Shown here: positions 52,732 through 61,226 of the stretch, one piece after another
Layout: each line of letters begins with the position of its first letter
How positions within the stretch are numbered: position 1 is the first letter of the stretch
DNA from: Actinocatenispora thailandica
GTDB lineage: Bacteria > Actinomycetota > Actinomycetes > Mycobacteriales > Micromonosporaceae
Assembly: GCF_016865425.1 (NCBI RefSeq)
Contig: NZ_AP023355.1
Location: forward strand, 4,462,198 to 4,526,197
Length of the DNA stretch: 64,000 nucleotides
Reading direction: 5' to 3'
Position numbers and translations under genes: made by a program
Notes under the pieces: model-generated
What the model was told of the DNA's origin: nothing
What the model saw: only the letters and a program-made list of their open reading frames with translations
Database searches by the model: none

Positions 52732-53178
52732 TCAGGCCTTCGGGATGTCGAAGTAGCTCGTGAGGCCGGCGCCGAGGGCGAGGTCGCCGGCCAGCTTCAG
52801 CTTGCGGGTCATGAACAGCGCCGGGCCGGACGCGTTGCCGGACACCAGTTTCAGGAACGAGACCGGGTCGGTGCTGATGGACAGCCGTGGCTTGGCGTCG
52901 GTGGGCGCCCCGACGGTGCAGGTGCCGTTGTCGATGACCTGCTCGTACTCGTCGTCCGGGTCGCCGGTGATGGTCCACCGGATCACCGCGGACAGGGTGC
53001 CGGCCCGCTCGGCGCGCAGCCGGCTGGACATCCGGCCGAACACCTCGTCCAGCACCGCGCGCCGGTGCGGCCCGCTCATCGCGGCCTCCAGCTCGCCCTT
53101 GGACGCCTGCTTGACCATCCGGGCGAACTCGTCCGGTGTCATGCCCGCGAAGTCCACCGTGGACAGATCCAGCACCAT
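52732..53178 (-). CDS. SCP2 sterol-binding domain protein
   Basis: 148 residues. 'FAGMTPDEFARMVKQASKGELEAAM' leads to the SCP2 core: 'AVIRWTITGDPDDEYEQVIDNGTCTVG', 'PRLSISTDPVSFLKLVSGNASGPALFMTRKLKLAGDLALGAGLTSYF', with the typical F-x-x-x-K-L-K-x-x-G-D end. SCP2 proteins bind acyl-CoAs and sterols in a hydrophobic tunnel. It is cotranscribed with the acyl-CoA dehydrogenase and divergent from a TetR gene. Confidence 0.9.
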   Translation of the reverse strand: MVLDLSTVDFAGMTPDEFARMVKQASKGELEAAMSGPHRRAVLDEVFGRMSSRLRAERAGTLSAVIRWTITGDPDDEYEQVIDNGTCTVGAPTDAKPRLSISTDPVSFLKLVSGNASGPALFMTRKLKLAGDLALGAGLTSYFDIPKA

Positions 53179-53192
53179 CGATCTCTCCCCAC

Positions 53193-53222
53193 TTACTCAC
53201 AAGTAACCCTACTTCGGAGTAA
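53193..53222. promoter_or_regulatory. Paired TetR operators in the SCP2/TetR divergent promoter
   Basis: TTACTCACAAGTAA (53193-53206) and CTACTTCGGAGTAA (53209-53222) share the form TTACT-n4-AGTAA and start 16 bp apart. An identical pair, again 16 bp apart, lies at 56428-56457 between fabG4-like and fadA2-like genes. They are probable sites of the adjacent TetR. Confidence 0.75.
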
Positions 53223-53253
53223 GGTTAGTGGTCGGACCGCTAAGGTGGCAAGG

Positions 53254-53922
53254 GTGAGCGGGGAGGCGACCACCAGGCGCAAGCGGCTGCCGCGCGCGGT
53301 GCGCGAGCAGCAGATGATGGACGCGGCGGTGGTCGTGTTCGCCCGGCAGGGATTCCACGCCGCGTCGATGGACGAGGTCGCCGAGCGCGCCGGCATCTCC
53401 AAACCGATGCTCTACCTCTACCTGGGCAGCAAGGAAGAGCTGTTCCTCGCCTGCATCCGGCGCGAGGCCGACCGGGTGCGCACCGCGATCGTCTCCGCGC
53501 TCGACGACGAGCACGGCGCCGACCTGCCACCCGACCGCGCCCTCTGGTACAGGCTGAGTGCCTTCTTCGCCGTCGTCGCGCAGCACCGGGACGCCTGGCG
53601 GGTGCTGCACCAGCAGGCACCGGCGCACGGCGAACCGTTCGCCGGCGAGGTCGCCGCGCTGCGGTCGGCCATCGTCGAGTTCGTCACGGTACTGATCGAG
53701 CGGGCCGTCGCCGAGCGCCATCCGCGCGGCCGGCGGCGGCCCACCGCCGACGATCTCGGTGCGTTGGCACACAGCCTGATCGGCGCCTGCGAGGCGCTCG
53801 CCGACTGGTCGGTGACCCGGCCCGACGAGAACCCCGACGTCACCAGCGCCCGGCTGATGAACTTCGCCTGGCTCGGCCTGGACAACCTGCTCCGCGGCAC
53901 CCACTGGCCCCGCCCCCGCTGA
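53254..53922 (+). CDS. TetR-family regulator of the lipid-degradation genes
   Basis: 222 residues from the GTG at 53254 (another GTG lies three codons upstream). HTH: 'REQQMMDAAVVVFARQGFHAASMDEVAERAGISKPMLYLYLGSKEELFLACIRREAD'. The C-terminal domain ends 'LMNFAWLGLDNLLRGTHWPRP', a pattern of lipid-responsive TetR proteins. It sits beside paired operators that recur at the fabG4/fadA2 promoter. An acyl-CoA or CoA-thioester ligand is likely by analogy with regulators of this kind. It is not shown. Confidence 0.92.
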   Translation: MSGEATTRRKRLPRAVREQQMMDAAVVVFARQGFHAASMDEVAERAGISKPMLYLYLGSKEELFLACIRREADRVRTAIVSALDDEHGADLPPDRALWYRLSAFFAVVAQHRDAWRVLHQQAPAHGEPFAGEVAALRSAIVEFVTVLIERAVAERHPRGRRRPTADDLGALAHSLIGACEALADWSVTRPDENPDVTSARLMNFAWLGLDNLLRGTHWPRPR

Positions 53923-53928
53923 CCCGCA

Positions 53929-54004
53929 CGACGGTACGCCGCCCGCGGCGCGCCGGTCACGGGCCGGCATGGTGGCACTCGCCGCGACGGTACGCCGGCC
54001 GCGG
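53929..54004. repeat. 20-bp direct repeat in a convergent gap
   Basis: CGACGGTACGCCGCCCGCGG (53929-53948) recurs with one change at 53985-54004, 56 bp on. The gap separates the ends of the TetR and MaoC genes, and both copies are followed by GCGC-rich GGTCAC/GGTGAC pieces. Purpose unknown. Confidence 0.55.
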
Positions 54005-54035
54005 TGCGGCGCGGTGACGGTCACCGCCCCGTGCC

Positions 54036-54854
54036 TCAGCGCGGCGCGGTGACCTGCCCCGACAGCAGCAACCGGTCGGCCGGATCGGTCAGGGTGAACG
54101 TGATCGCGTCGGCGCCGATCCGGGCGCCGAAGCCGACCCGGCCGGGCAGCCGTACCGGACGGCGGAACCACACGGTGGCCTCGCCGCGCTCGGGCAGCCG
54201 TCCCCCCAGCGCCGCCAGGCAGCGCGCCGCGGACCACATGCCGTGCGCGATCGCGGTACGAAAGCCGAACGGCCGGGCGGTCACCGCGGACAGGTGAATC
54301 GGGTTGCGGTCACCGGACACCGCCGCGTACCGCCGGCCCAGTCCGGCCGGCAGCCGCCACCAGGCCTCCGCCGGCAGCGGCTCGCCGTCGGGTGCGGCCG
54401 GAGCGTCCACCGTGGACCGGAGCCGGACGGATCGGCTCAGGTAGGTGGAGCGGCCGAGCCAGACCTCGTCGCCGCCGGCGCGTACCCGGGTGAGTACGTC
54501 GATGGTGGCGCCGCGGTGGTGCGCCGCGAGGTTCGCCGCGGACACCTCGACGTCGAGGACCTCGTCGACCTCGACCGGGCGGTACCAGGTGAACACCTGT
54601 CGGGTGTGCACCAGCCCGGGCAGCCGGAACGGGAAGTCGCGGCCGGCCATCAGCGCCAGCGCGGGCGCGAAACCGAGCAGGTGCGGGTAGGCCGGCGGCA
54701 CCGGCCCGGTCAGGGTGCAGCCGCAGACCCGGGCGTAGCGCAACAGGTGCGCCGGGTCGATCCGGACGTCGTCCCGGCGCACCACCGTGGCCGGCGCGGT
54801 CGTGGCGGCCGGCCGGGGCAGCAGCCCGCGCAGGTACGAGGCGGCGAGTCCCAT
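54036..54854 (-). CDS. MaoC-like enoyl/hydroxyacyl-CoA dehydratase (HtdX-like)
   Basis: 272 residues, a double-hot-dog hydratase. The C-terminal half holds the hydratase-2 motif 'YAAVSGDRNPIHLSAVTARPFGFRTAIAHGMW', with the catalytic Asp (GDRNP) and His (PIH). The N-terminal half is a non-catalytic hot dog (RRDDVRIDPAHLLRYARVCG, 'YPHLLGFAPALALM'). It hydrates 2-enoyl-CoAs. It lies 78 bp downstream of the FabG4-like gene. Mycobacteria keep the same neighbours, htdX-fabG4-fadA2. Confidence 0.88.
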   Translation of the reverse strand: MGLAASYLRGLLPRPAATTAPATVVRRDDVRIDPAHLLRYARVCGCTLTGPVPPAYPHLLGFAPALALMAGRDFPFRLPGLVHTRQVFTWYRPVEVDEVLDVEVSAANLAAHHRGATIDVLTRVRAGGDEVWLGRSTYLSRSVRLRSTVDAPAAPDGEPLPAEAWWRLPAGLGRRYAAVSGDRNPIHLSAVTARPFGFRTAIAHGMWSAARCLAALGGRLPERGEATVWFRRPVRLPGRVGFGARIGADAITFTLTDPADRLLLSGQVTAPR

Positions 54855-54932
54855 CGCGCGTTCCCTTCTCCAGCAGGCGACGGGTCCCGTCGCTGGCGCC
54901 TTCGGCGGCTGGTGACCTGCTGCGGCTGGCGG

Positions 54933-56417
54933 TCAGGCACCGAGCAGGCTCTGCCCGCAGACCCGGATGGTCTGGCCGGTGATGCCGCCCGAGTCCGGCG
55001 CGGCGAGCCAGCTCACCGCCTCCGCGACGTCGACCGGCAGGCCACCCTGGGCGAGGCTGTTGGCGCGCCGCCCGACCTCCCGTACCGCCAGCGGCATGCC
55101 CGCGGTCATCCGGGTCTCGATGAAACCCGGCGCGACCGCGTTGATGGTGCCGCCGCGCCGCGCGAGCACCGCCGCGTACGCCTCGACCAGGCCGATCACG
55201 CCCGCCTTGCTGGTGGCGTAGTTGGTCTGGCCGGCCGCGCCGGCGATGCCGTTGAGCGAGGACAGGCAGACGATCCGGGCGCCGGGGCGCAGCGCCGCCG
55301 GGTCCTCCAGCAGCGCGGCGGTGAGCCGCTGCGGCGCGAGCAGGTTGACCGACAGCACGGTGTCCCACTCCGAAGCGGTCATCTTCGCCAGCGTCCGGTC
55401 CCGCAGCACGCCGGCGTTGTGCACCACGATGTCGACCCCGTCGTACCGCTGGGTCAGGTACGCGACGAGTTCGCGCGGCGCGGTCGGCGCGGTGATGTCC
55501 AGGTGCAGCGAGCTGCCGCCGACCCGGTTCGCGACCGCCGCCAGTGCCTCGCCCTGCGCCGGTACGTCCAGGCAGACCACGGTGGCGCCGTCGGCGGCGA
55601 GCGTCTCCGCGATCGCCGCGCCGATCCCCTGCGCCGCACCGGTGACCAGCGCCGTCCGGCCGGCCAGCGGCCGTTCGGCATCGACGGTGCCGCCGGCGGG
55701 TGCCGGGCCGACGTCGACGACCTGACCGGACACGTACGCCGAGCGCGGTGACAGCAGGAACCGCAGCGTGCTGCCCATCGAGGACTCCGCACCGGCGGCG
55801 ACGCGCAGCAGCGAGACGGTGGCGCCGCGGCCGACCTCCTTGCCCAGCGACCGCACGAATCCGGTCAACGCGCGGCGGGCCAGGTGCGACGCGACGTCGG
55901 GGGCCTCGGCGGGCGGGCGGCCGAGTATCAGTATCCGACCGCCGGTGCGCAGCGACCGCACCCGCGGCCCGAGGAACTCCCGAAGGCCACCCAGCGCGGT
56001 GGCGTCGGTGATCGCGGACGCGTCGTACACCAGCGCCGCGGGGTGTTCGGCGGAGGCCACGAACTCGACGCCGGTGCCGGCGAGCGCGACACGCACGGCG
56101 TCCGCCAGCTCCCCGGCACCGCTGGCCGCGGGACGATCGGTGCCGTCGCCGGCCGCGGAACCGGCACCGGCTTCGGTTGCGGCGCTACCGGCCGCGGAAC
56201 CGGGTTCGGTTGCGGCGCTACCGGCCGCACCGGAATCGGGACCGCCACCGGCGGTGGCGACGGGGCTCTCGCCGCCGCCGAGCACGATCGGCCCCGGCAC
56301 CTCGGCCGGCCGCTGCGGGTCGCGGCGGGGCAGCACCGCGGGGCGCGGCAGGCCGAGGCGCCGGGCGATCGCCCGGCCGGGACCGGCGGAGGTGAAGCGC
56401 TGATATCGGTCGACCAT
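54933..56417 (-). CDS. FabG4-like 3-oxoacyl (ACP/CoA) reductase, long SDR
   Basis: 494 residues. The C-terminal SDR domain (about 250-494) has T-G-A-A-Q-G-I-G (259-266), 'HNAGVL' and the Ser-Tyr-Lys set (Ser386/387, Tyr400, Lys404). The N-terminal ~240 residues are the extra flavodoxin-like domain of high-molecular-weight FabG4. They are interrupted by a low-complexity Ala/Gly/Ser/Glu stretch (about 55-92) encoded by short repeats of CTACCGGCCGCGGAACC type. It reduces 3-oxoacyl thioesters and is divergent from the FadA2-like thiolase across paired operators. Confidence 0.9.
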   Translation of the reverse strand: MVDRYQRFTSAGPGRAIARRLGLPRPAVLPRRDPQRPAEVPGPIVLGGGESPVATAGGGPDSGAAGSAATEPGSAAGSAATEAGAGSAAGDGTDRPAASGAGELADAVRVALAGTGVEFVASAEHPAALVYDASAITDATALGGLREFLGPRVRSLRTGGRILILGRPPAEAPDVASHLARRALTGFVRSLGKEVGRGATVSLLRVAAGAESSMGSTLRFLLSPRSAYVSGQVVDVGPAPAGGTVDAERPLAGRTALVTGAAQGIGAAIAETLAADGATVVCLDVPAQGEALAAVANRVGGSSLHLDITAPTAPRELVAYLTQRYDGVDIVVHNAGVLRDRTLAKMTASEWDTVLSVNLLAPQRLTAALLEDPAALRPGARIVCLSSLNGIAGAAGQTNYATSKAGVIGLVEAYAAVLARRGGTINAVAPGFIETRMTAGMPLAVREVGRRANSLAQGGLPVDVAEAVSWLAAPDSGGITGQTIRVCGQSLLGA

Positions 56418-56427
56418 GCCGACATCC

Positions 56428-56457
56428 TTACTTGCGAGTAAGTCTACCCGCAAGTAT
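56428..56457. promoter_or_regulatory. Paired TetR operators between fabG4-like and fadA2-like genes
   Basis: TTACTTGCGAGTAA (56428-56441) is a clean TTACT-n4-AGTAA dyad, and CTACCCGCAAGTAT (56444-56457) is a weaker copy starting 16 bp later. This is the same spacing as at 53193-53222. The second copy touches the ATG of the thiolase gene. Confidence 0.75.
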
Positions 56458-57769
56458 GGTCTGCGCCGTGAGGGTCGGCGTGCTCGGCGGCAACCGCATC
56501 CCGTTCGCCAAGGCGAACGGGCACTATGCCACCGCAACCAACCAGGACATGCTCACCGCCGCGCTGGACGGGCTGGTGGCCCGGTTCGGGCTGGCCGGTG
56601 AGCGGCTCGACGAGGTGGTCGGCGGCGCGGTGCTCAAGCACAGCCGCGACTTCAACCTCACCCGGGAGGCGGTGCTCGGCTCCCGCCTCGACCCGACGAC
56701 CCCGGCGTACGACCTGCAACGGGCCTGCACGACCAGCCTGGAGGCGGCCGTCGCGGTGGCCAACAAGATCGAGCTGGGCCAGGCGGAGGCCGGCGTCGCC
56801 TGCGGCACCGACACCACCTCGAACGTGCCGATCGAGCTCAACGACGACCTGCGCGAGGTGCTGCTCGCCGCCAACCGGGCCCGCGGGGTGCTCGGCAAGG
56901 CACGCGCGCTGACCGGGCTGCGGCCGGGGCAGATCGTGCCGGCGATCCCGCGCAACGCCGAGCCGCGTACCGGCCTGTCGATGGGCGAGCACGCCGCGCG
57001 CACCGCCCGGCACTGGCAGATCGGCCGCACCGAGCAGGACGAGCTCGCCGCAGCGAGCCACCGCAACCTGGCCGCGGCGTACCGGGCGGGGCTGTTCGAC
57101 CATGAAGTGACGCCCTACCTGGGGCTGCGGCAGGACGAGATCCTGCGTCCGGACGCGAGCGTCGAGACGCTGGCCGGCCTGCGGACCGTGTTCGGGTCGG
57201 ACACGATGACCGCCGGCAACTCCACCCCGCTGTCCGACGGCGCCGCCGCGGTGCTGCTCGGCTCCGACGAGTGGGCGAAGCGGCACCGGATCCCGGTGCT
57301 CGCCCATCTGGTCGACGCGGCCAGCGGCGCGGTCGACTTCGTGCACGGCGACGACGGGCTGCTCACCACCCCGGTGTACCTGGTGCCGAAGCTGTTGGCG
57401 CGCAACGGGCTCACCCTCGACGACATCGACCTGTTCGAGCTGCACGAGGCGTTCGCCTCGCAGGTACTCGCCACCCTGGCGGCGTGGCGCGACCCGGAGT
57501 TCGGCCGGCAACGCCTGGGGTTGCCCGGCGCGTTCGGCGAGCTGGACCGCGATCGGCTCAACGTGGCCGGATCGTCGCTCGCGACCGGGCACCCGTTCGC
57601 CGCGACCGGGGCCCGGATCGTCGCCACCACGGCCCGACTGCTGCACGAGCGGGGCGCGAGACGCGGCCTGATCTCGATCTGCGCGGCCGGCGGGCAGGGC
57701 GTGGTCGCCCTGCTGGAACGGCCGGCGCCGGCCCGCAAGCGCCCGGCCCGGCGGACGGCGGCGCGTTAA
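56456..57769 (+). CDS. Acetyl-CoA C-acetyltransferase (FadA2-like thiolase)
   Basis: 437 residues from ATG 56456 (a GTG at 56468 is possible). The thiolase active-site Cys is Cys91 in 'LQRACTTSLEAAVAV'. 'SMGEHAARTARHW', 'NSTPLSDGAAAVLLGSDEW', 'LFELHEAFASQVL', 'SSLATGHPFAATGARIVAT' and 'ISICAAGGQGVVALLE' supply the catalytic His and second Cys. It cleaves 3-ketoacyl-CoA in beta-oxidation. It is followed 11 bp later by the acyl-CoA ligase gene, forming an operon. Homologous placement to Mycobacterium fadA2. Confidence 0.92.
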   Translation: MVCAVRVGVLGGNRIPFAKANGHYATATNQDMLTAALDGLVARFGLAGERLDEVVGGAVLKHSRDFNLTREAVLGSRLDPTTPAYDLQRACTTSLEAAVAVANKIELGQAEAGVACGTDTTSNVPIELNDDLREVLLAANRARGVLGKARALTGLRPGQIVPAIPRNAEPRTGLSMGEHAARTARHWQIGRTEQDELAAASHRNLAAAYRAGLFDHEVTPYLGLRQDEILRPDASVETLAGLRTVFGSDTMTAGNSTPLSDGAAAVLLGSDEWAKRHRIPVLAHLVDAASGAVDFVHGDDGLLTTPVYLVPKLLARNGLTLDDIDLFELHEAFASQVLATLAAWRDPEFGRQRLGLPGAFGELDRDRLNVAGSSLATGHPFAATGARIVATTARLLHERGARRGLISICAAGGQGVVALLERPAPARKRPARRTAAR

Positions 57770-57780
57770 GAGGTGGCGTG

Positions 57781-59700
57781 ATGGTGGCGGAGTACGGTAT
57801 CCCGGCGCTGGTCGATCCGCCGAGCGCGGGCGGTCTCGCCGACAGCGTGTACGCCACCGCCGCCCGCGCACCGCAGCTGGTGCTGTTTCGCCGCCGCACC
57901 GGCTCGGGCTGGGCCGACGTGACCGCGGCGCGGTTCGGCACCGAGGTACGGGCTGTCGCGGCCGGCCTGGTCGCGATCGGCGTCCGGCCCGGCGACCGGG
58001 TGGCGCTGATGTCGCGCAACCGGTACGAGTGGGCGGTGCTCGACTACGCGATCGCCTCGGTGGCGGCGGTCAGCGTGCCGATCTATCCGACCTCGTCGGC
58101 TGCACAGGTGGCCTGGATCCTGCGCGACTCGGGCGCGGTCTGCTGCGTCACCGAGACCGCCGGACACACCGCGACGGTGACCGCCGCCGGGCGTACGACC
58201 AGCGCCGATGCGGGCGAGTCGACTGCTGTCACCGGTGGCCGGAGCGATGCGGCCGTCGGCGGTGGATTGCCGGCGCTGGCCCACCGGTTCGAGCTGGACT
58301 CGGGCGGGCTCGACGAGTTGCGCCGGCGCGGCACCGCGGTCGACGGGTCCACGGTGGACGCCCGGCGGGCGTCGGTGGGGCCGGGCGACGCGGCGACGAT
58401 CATCTACACCTCCGGTACCACCGGACGGCCGAAGGGCTGCGTGCTCACCCACGCGAACCTGATGGCGGAAGCGGACAACGCCACCGAACTGCTGTACCCG
58501 GTGTTTCGCGCGGTGTCCCGCCGCCCGGCGAGCACCGTGCTGTTCCTGCCGCTGGCACACGTGTTCGGCCGGGTGATCCAGGTCGGTTGCGTGCGGGCCG
58601 AGGTGTGCGTCGGCCACTCCCCCAGCGTCAAACCGGCCGAGCTGCTGCCCGACCTCGCCTCGTTCCGGCCCACCTTCCTGCTGGCCGTGCCGTACGTGTT
58701 CGAGAAGGTGTTCCACACCGCTCGGGCCACCGCGGAGGACCTCGGCCGGGCCGCGTCGTTCGACCGCGCGGCGCGGATCGCCACCGCGTACGGCGCGGCG
58801 CTGGAGCGGCGGGTCAACGGCACCGGGCGCGGGCCGGGGCTGCGGTTGCGGGCCGCGCACGCGCTCTACGACCTGCTGGTGTACCGCCGGGTCCGGGCGG
58901 CGCTGGGCGGCCGGGTCCGGTATGCCATCAGCGGCGGCGCGATGCTCGGCCGCCGCCTCGCGCTGTTCTTCGCCGGTGCCGGCATCGTGGTGTACGAGGG
59001 GTACGGGCTGACCGAGACGACCGCCGCCGCGACCGTCAACCCGCCGCTGGCGCCCCGGTTCGGCAGCGTCGGCCGGCCGCTGCCCGGTACCACCGTGCGG
59101 GTCGACGAGCACGGCGAGGTGCTGGTGCGCGGGCCGCAGGTGTTCGCCCGGTACTGGGGCGGCGACGAACCGGTGACCGCGGACGGCTTCCTCGCCACCG
59201 GCGACCTCGGCGAGCTGGACGACGACGGGTACCTGACGATCACCGGGCGGGCCAAGGAGATCCTGGTGACCACCGGCGGCAAGAACGTGGCTCCCGGCCC
59301 GCTGGAGGACGCGGTACGGGCCGACCCGCTGGTCAGCCAGTGCCTGGTGGTCGGCGACAACCGGCCGTACGTGGCGGCGCTGGTCACCCTGGACCCCGAG
59401 GCGGCGCAACGGTTCGCCGAGCGTGGCGGCGATGTCGAGGCGGCGGTGCAGCGCGCGATCGACCGGGCCAACGACACGGTGTCGCGGGCCGAGTCGATCC
59501 GCCGGTTCCGGCTGCTCGACGAGGACTTCACCGAGCAGAACGGGCTGCTCACCCCGTCGCTGAAGATGCGCCGAGACCGCATCGTCGCGGCGTACGCGCG
59601 GCAGCTCGACGACCTGTACGCAGCACGGACCGCCCCGGTTCCCGCGCAGCCCGGGGCGGTCGGATCGGACGCATCGAGGGACGACCGAATGCACACCTAG
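57781..59700 (+). CDS. Long-chain fatty-acid-CoA ligase (AMP-forming)
   Basis: 639 residues. The ATP/AMP motif 'IIYTSGTTGRPKGC' is at 207-220, 'YEGYGLTETTAAATVNPP' is the acyl-adenylate linker motif, and 'DGFLATGDLGELDDDGYLTITGRAKEILVTTGGKNVAPGPLED' carries the hinge and the Lys for adenylation. This is the FadD15/long-chain subgroup, with 'LFLPLAHVFGRVIQVGCV'. It activates fatty acids or steroid side chains to CoA esters to feed the neighbouring oxidation enzymes. A Gly/Ala-rich loop at about 133-165 is an insertion of low complexity. Confidence 0.92.
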   Translation: MVAEYGIPALVDPPSAGGLADSVYATAARAPQLVLFRRRTGSGWADVTAARFGTEVRAVAAGLVAIGVRPGDRVALMSRNRYEWAVLDYAIASVAAVSVPIYPTSSAAQVAWILRDSGAVCCVTETAGHTATVTAAGRTTSADAGESTAVTGGRSDAAVGGGLPALAHRFELDSGGLDELRRRGTAVDGSTVDARRASVGPGDAATIIYTSGTTGRPKGCVLTHANLMAEADNATELLYPVFRAVSRRPASTVLFLPLAHVFGRVIQVGCVRAEVCVGHSPSVKPAELLPDLASFRPTFLLAVPYVFEKVFHTARATAEDLGRAASFDRAARIATAYGAALERRVNGTGRGPGLRLRAAHALYDLLVYRRVRAALGGRVRYAISGGAMLGRRLALFFAGAGIVVYEGYGLTETTAAATVNPPLAPRFGSVGRPLPGTTVRVDEHGEVLVRGPQVFARYWGGDEPVTADGFLATGDLGELDDDGYLTITGRAKEILVTTGGKNVAPGPLEDAVRADPLVSQCLVVGDNRPYVAALVTLDPEAAQRFAERGGDVEAAVQRAIDRANDTVSRAESIRRFRLLDEDFTEQNGLLTPSLKMRRDRIVAAYARQLDDLYAARTAPVPAQPGAVGSDASRDDRMHT

Positions 59701-59715
59701 GGGTGGTGGTCCAGG

Positions 59716-61119
59716 GTGGACCCGAGGCAACCGGAAGGCGATCTGGTCGGCGAGACGCGGGTGACCGTGTGGCCGGCGGCGAAACCGTGGGGCTCGGGCG
59801 GCCGGGCGTTCCTCGGGCTGTGCTTCGTCCTGCTGGTGGTGGCGCTGCTGGCGGTCTCCGTCGGCGCGTACCGGAAGGTGTTCACGCCCGCCGTCATGGT
59901 CACCGTACTGACCGATCACACCGGCCTGCAGCTGGACCGCAACGCCGACGTGAAGCTGCGCGGCGTGGTCGTCGGACAGGTCCGCGAGATCGGCGCGGAC
60001 GGCCGCACCGCCCGGCTGACCGTCGCGCTCGACCCCGGCTCGGTACCGCGGATCCCGTCCAACGTGTCCGCCTCGATGCTGCCCAAGACGCTGTTCGGGG
60101 AGAAGTACGTGTCGCTCGCCGCGCCGGCACATCCCTCCGGTACCCCGATCGCGGCCGGCGCGGTGGTGCACCAGGACCGGTCGGCCTCGGCGGTGGAGCT
60201 GGAACGCGTGTTGAACGCCGCGCTGCCGCTGCTCCAGGCGGTACCGCCGGAGAAGGTGTCGGCGACGCTGACCGCGCTGGCCACGGCGCTGCGGGGCCGC
60301 GGCGCGCAACTCGGCGACACCCTGGTCACGCTCGACCGGTACCTGACGGTGCTGAACGCCAACCTGCCCACGATCCGCGCGGACGTGCGCAAGCTCGCCG
60401 ACGTGCTCGACACGTACACCGGGGCGCTGCCGGATCTGATGGCGGTACTGGCCAACCTGACGGTGACCGCGTCGACGGTCTCCGAGCAGCGTGCCGCGCT
60501 GTCCGAGTTCTGGTCCGAGACGACCGGACTGGCCGACACCGCGACGCCGTTCCTGCAGCGGCACGAGGGCCGGCTGATCCAGCTCGGCCACCTCAGCCGG
60601 CCGCTGCTGTGGGTGCTCGCCGAGTACGCACCCGAGTACCCGTGCCTGACCGCCGCCGCGGTGAAGCTGCAGCCCAACATCGAAGGTGCCTTCGACACCG
60701 GCCGGCTGCACATCACCCTGGAGATCACCCGCGACTCGGGCAAGTACCTGCCGGGCGACGAGCCGGTCAACCTGGCCGACCTCGGCCCGAAGTGCTGGGG
60801 TCTGCCGGACCATCCACCGGTGCCGGCGCCGGAGGCGCCCATCGACGACGGGTACGACCGGAGCGCCGACCACGGCGGTGTGGTGAGCGGGCTGCCGCAG
60901 GTGCCGATCGTGCGCGGCAAGGACGTGCCGCCGGACTCGTTCGGCCAGGGCGGCGGCACCGGCAGCGTCGAGATGGGCTACGCGGGTACCGCCGAGGAAC
61001 GTGCCGTGGTCGATCCGCTCGTCGCCGCCGCCACCGGCCGCAACGTCACCGACCTCGGCGACATCACCGACCTGCTGTGGGGGCCGCTGCTGCGCGGCGC
61101 CCGCGTCGACGCCCGCTGA
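59716..61119 (+). CDS. MCE-family protein, isolated
   Basis: 467 residues from a GTG 15 bp after the ligase gene. One membrane anchor lies at about 28-50. The MlaD/Mce domain spans about 57-135 ('VMVTVLTDHTGLQLDRNADVKLRGVVVGQVREI', 'LFGEKYVSLA'), then a long helical needle-like segment (about 150-300) and a disordered tail. Complete mce operons carry two yrbE permeases and six mce genes for lipid or sterol import. Here only one mce gene is present, inside a lipid-degradation operon. It may supply a substrate shuttle for the ligase. A 42-bp perfect palindrome follows. Confidence 0.85.
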   Translation: MDPRQPEGDLVGETRVTVWPAAKPWGSGGRAFLGLCFVLLVVALLAVSVGAYRKVFTPAVMVTVLTDHTGLQLDRNADVKLRGVVVGQVREIGADGRTARLTVALDPGSVPRIPSNVSASMLPKTLFGEKYVSLAAPAHPSGTPIAAGAVVHQDRSASAVELERVLNAALPLLQAVPPEKVSATLTALATALRGRGAQLGDTLVTLDRYLTVLNANLPTIRADVRKLADVLDTYTGALPDLMAVLANLTVTASTVSEQRAALSEFWSETTGLADTATPFLQRHEGRLIQLGHLSRPLLWVLAEYAPEYPCLTAAAVKLQPNIEGAFDTGRLHITLEITRDSGKYLPGDEPVNLADLGPKCWGLPDHPPVPAPEAPIDDGYDRSADHGGVVSGLPQVPIVRGKDVPPDSFGQGGGTGSVEMGYAGTAEERAVVDPLVAAATGRNVTDLGDITDLLWGPLLRGARVDAR

Positions 61120-61126
61120 CCCACGA

Positions 61127-61168
61127 TGCGTATATGTGCGCAGAGCCGGCTCTGCGCACATATACGCA
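61127..61168. terminator. 42-bp perfect palindrome after the mce gene
   Basis: The arms 61127-61147 and 61148-61168 are exact reverse complements (21 bp each) with no loop bases, beginning TGCGTATATGTGCGCAGAGC. It starts 7 bp after the stop. A partial copy of one arm, TGTGCGCAGAGC, recurs at 61187-61198. It can act as a terminator in both directions. Perfect symmetry of this length also fits a protein-binding or dispersed palindromic element. Confidence 0.8.
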
Positions 61169-61226
61169 CCAGCCGTGGTGCACTGGTGTGCGCAGAGCAA
61201 AGGACCGCACAACACCACCTCTGCTC

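Noticed and set aside
53193-56457. KstR cholesterol regulon
   Set aside because: The TTACT-n4-AGTAA sites do not match the KstR motif (AAC-n2-GTT core) as I recall it, so the regulator is left unnamed.
61127-61168. dif/XerCD or plasmid resolution site
   Set aside because: Full symmetry without a central spacer and lack of recombinase genes make this unlikely.
57766-61218. 1150-codon minus-strand frame across the thiolase/ligase/Mce genes
   Set aside because: Antisense to strong plus-strand genes with known motifs. Composition is of shadow type.
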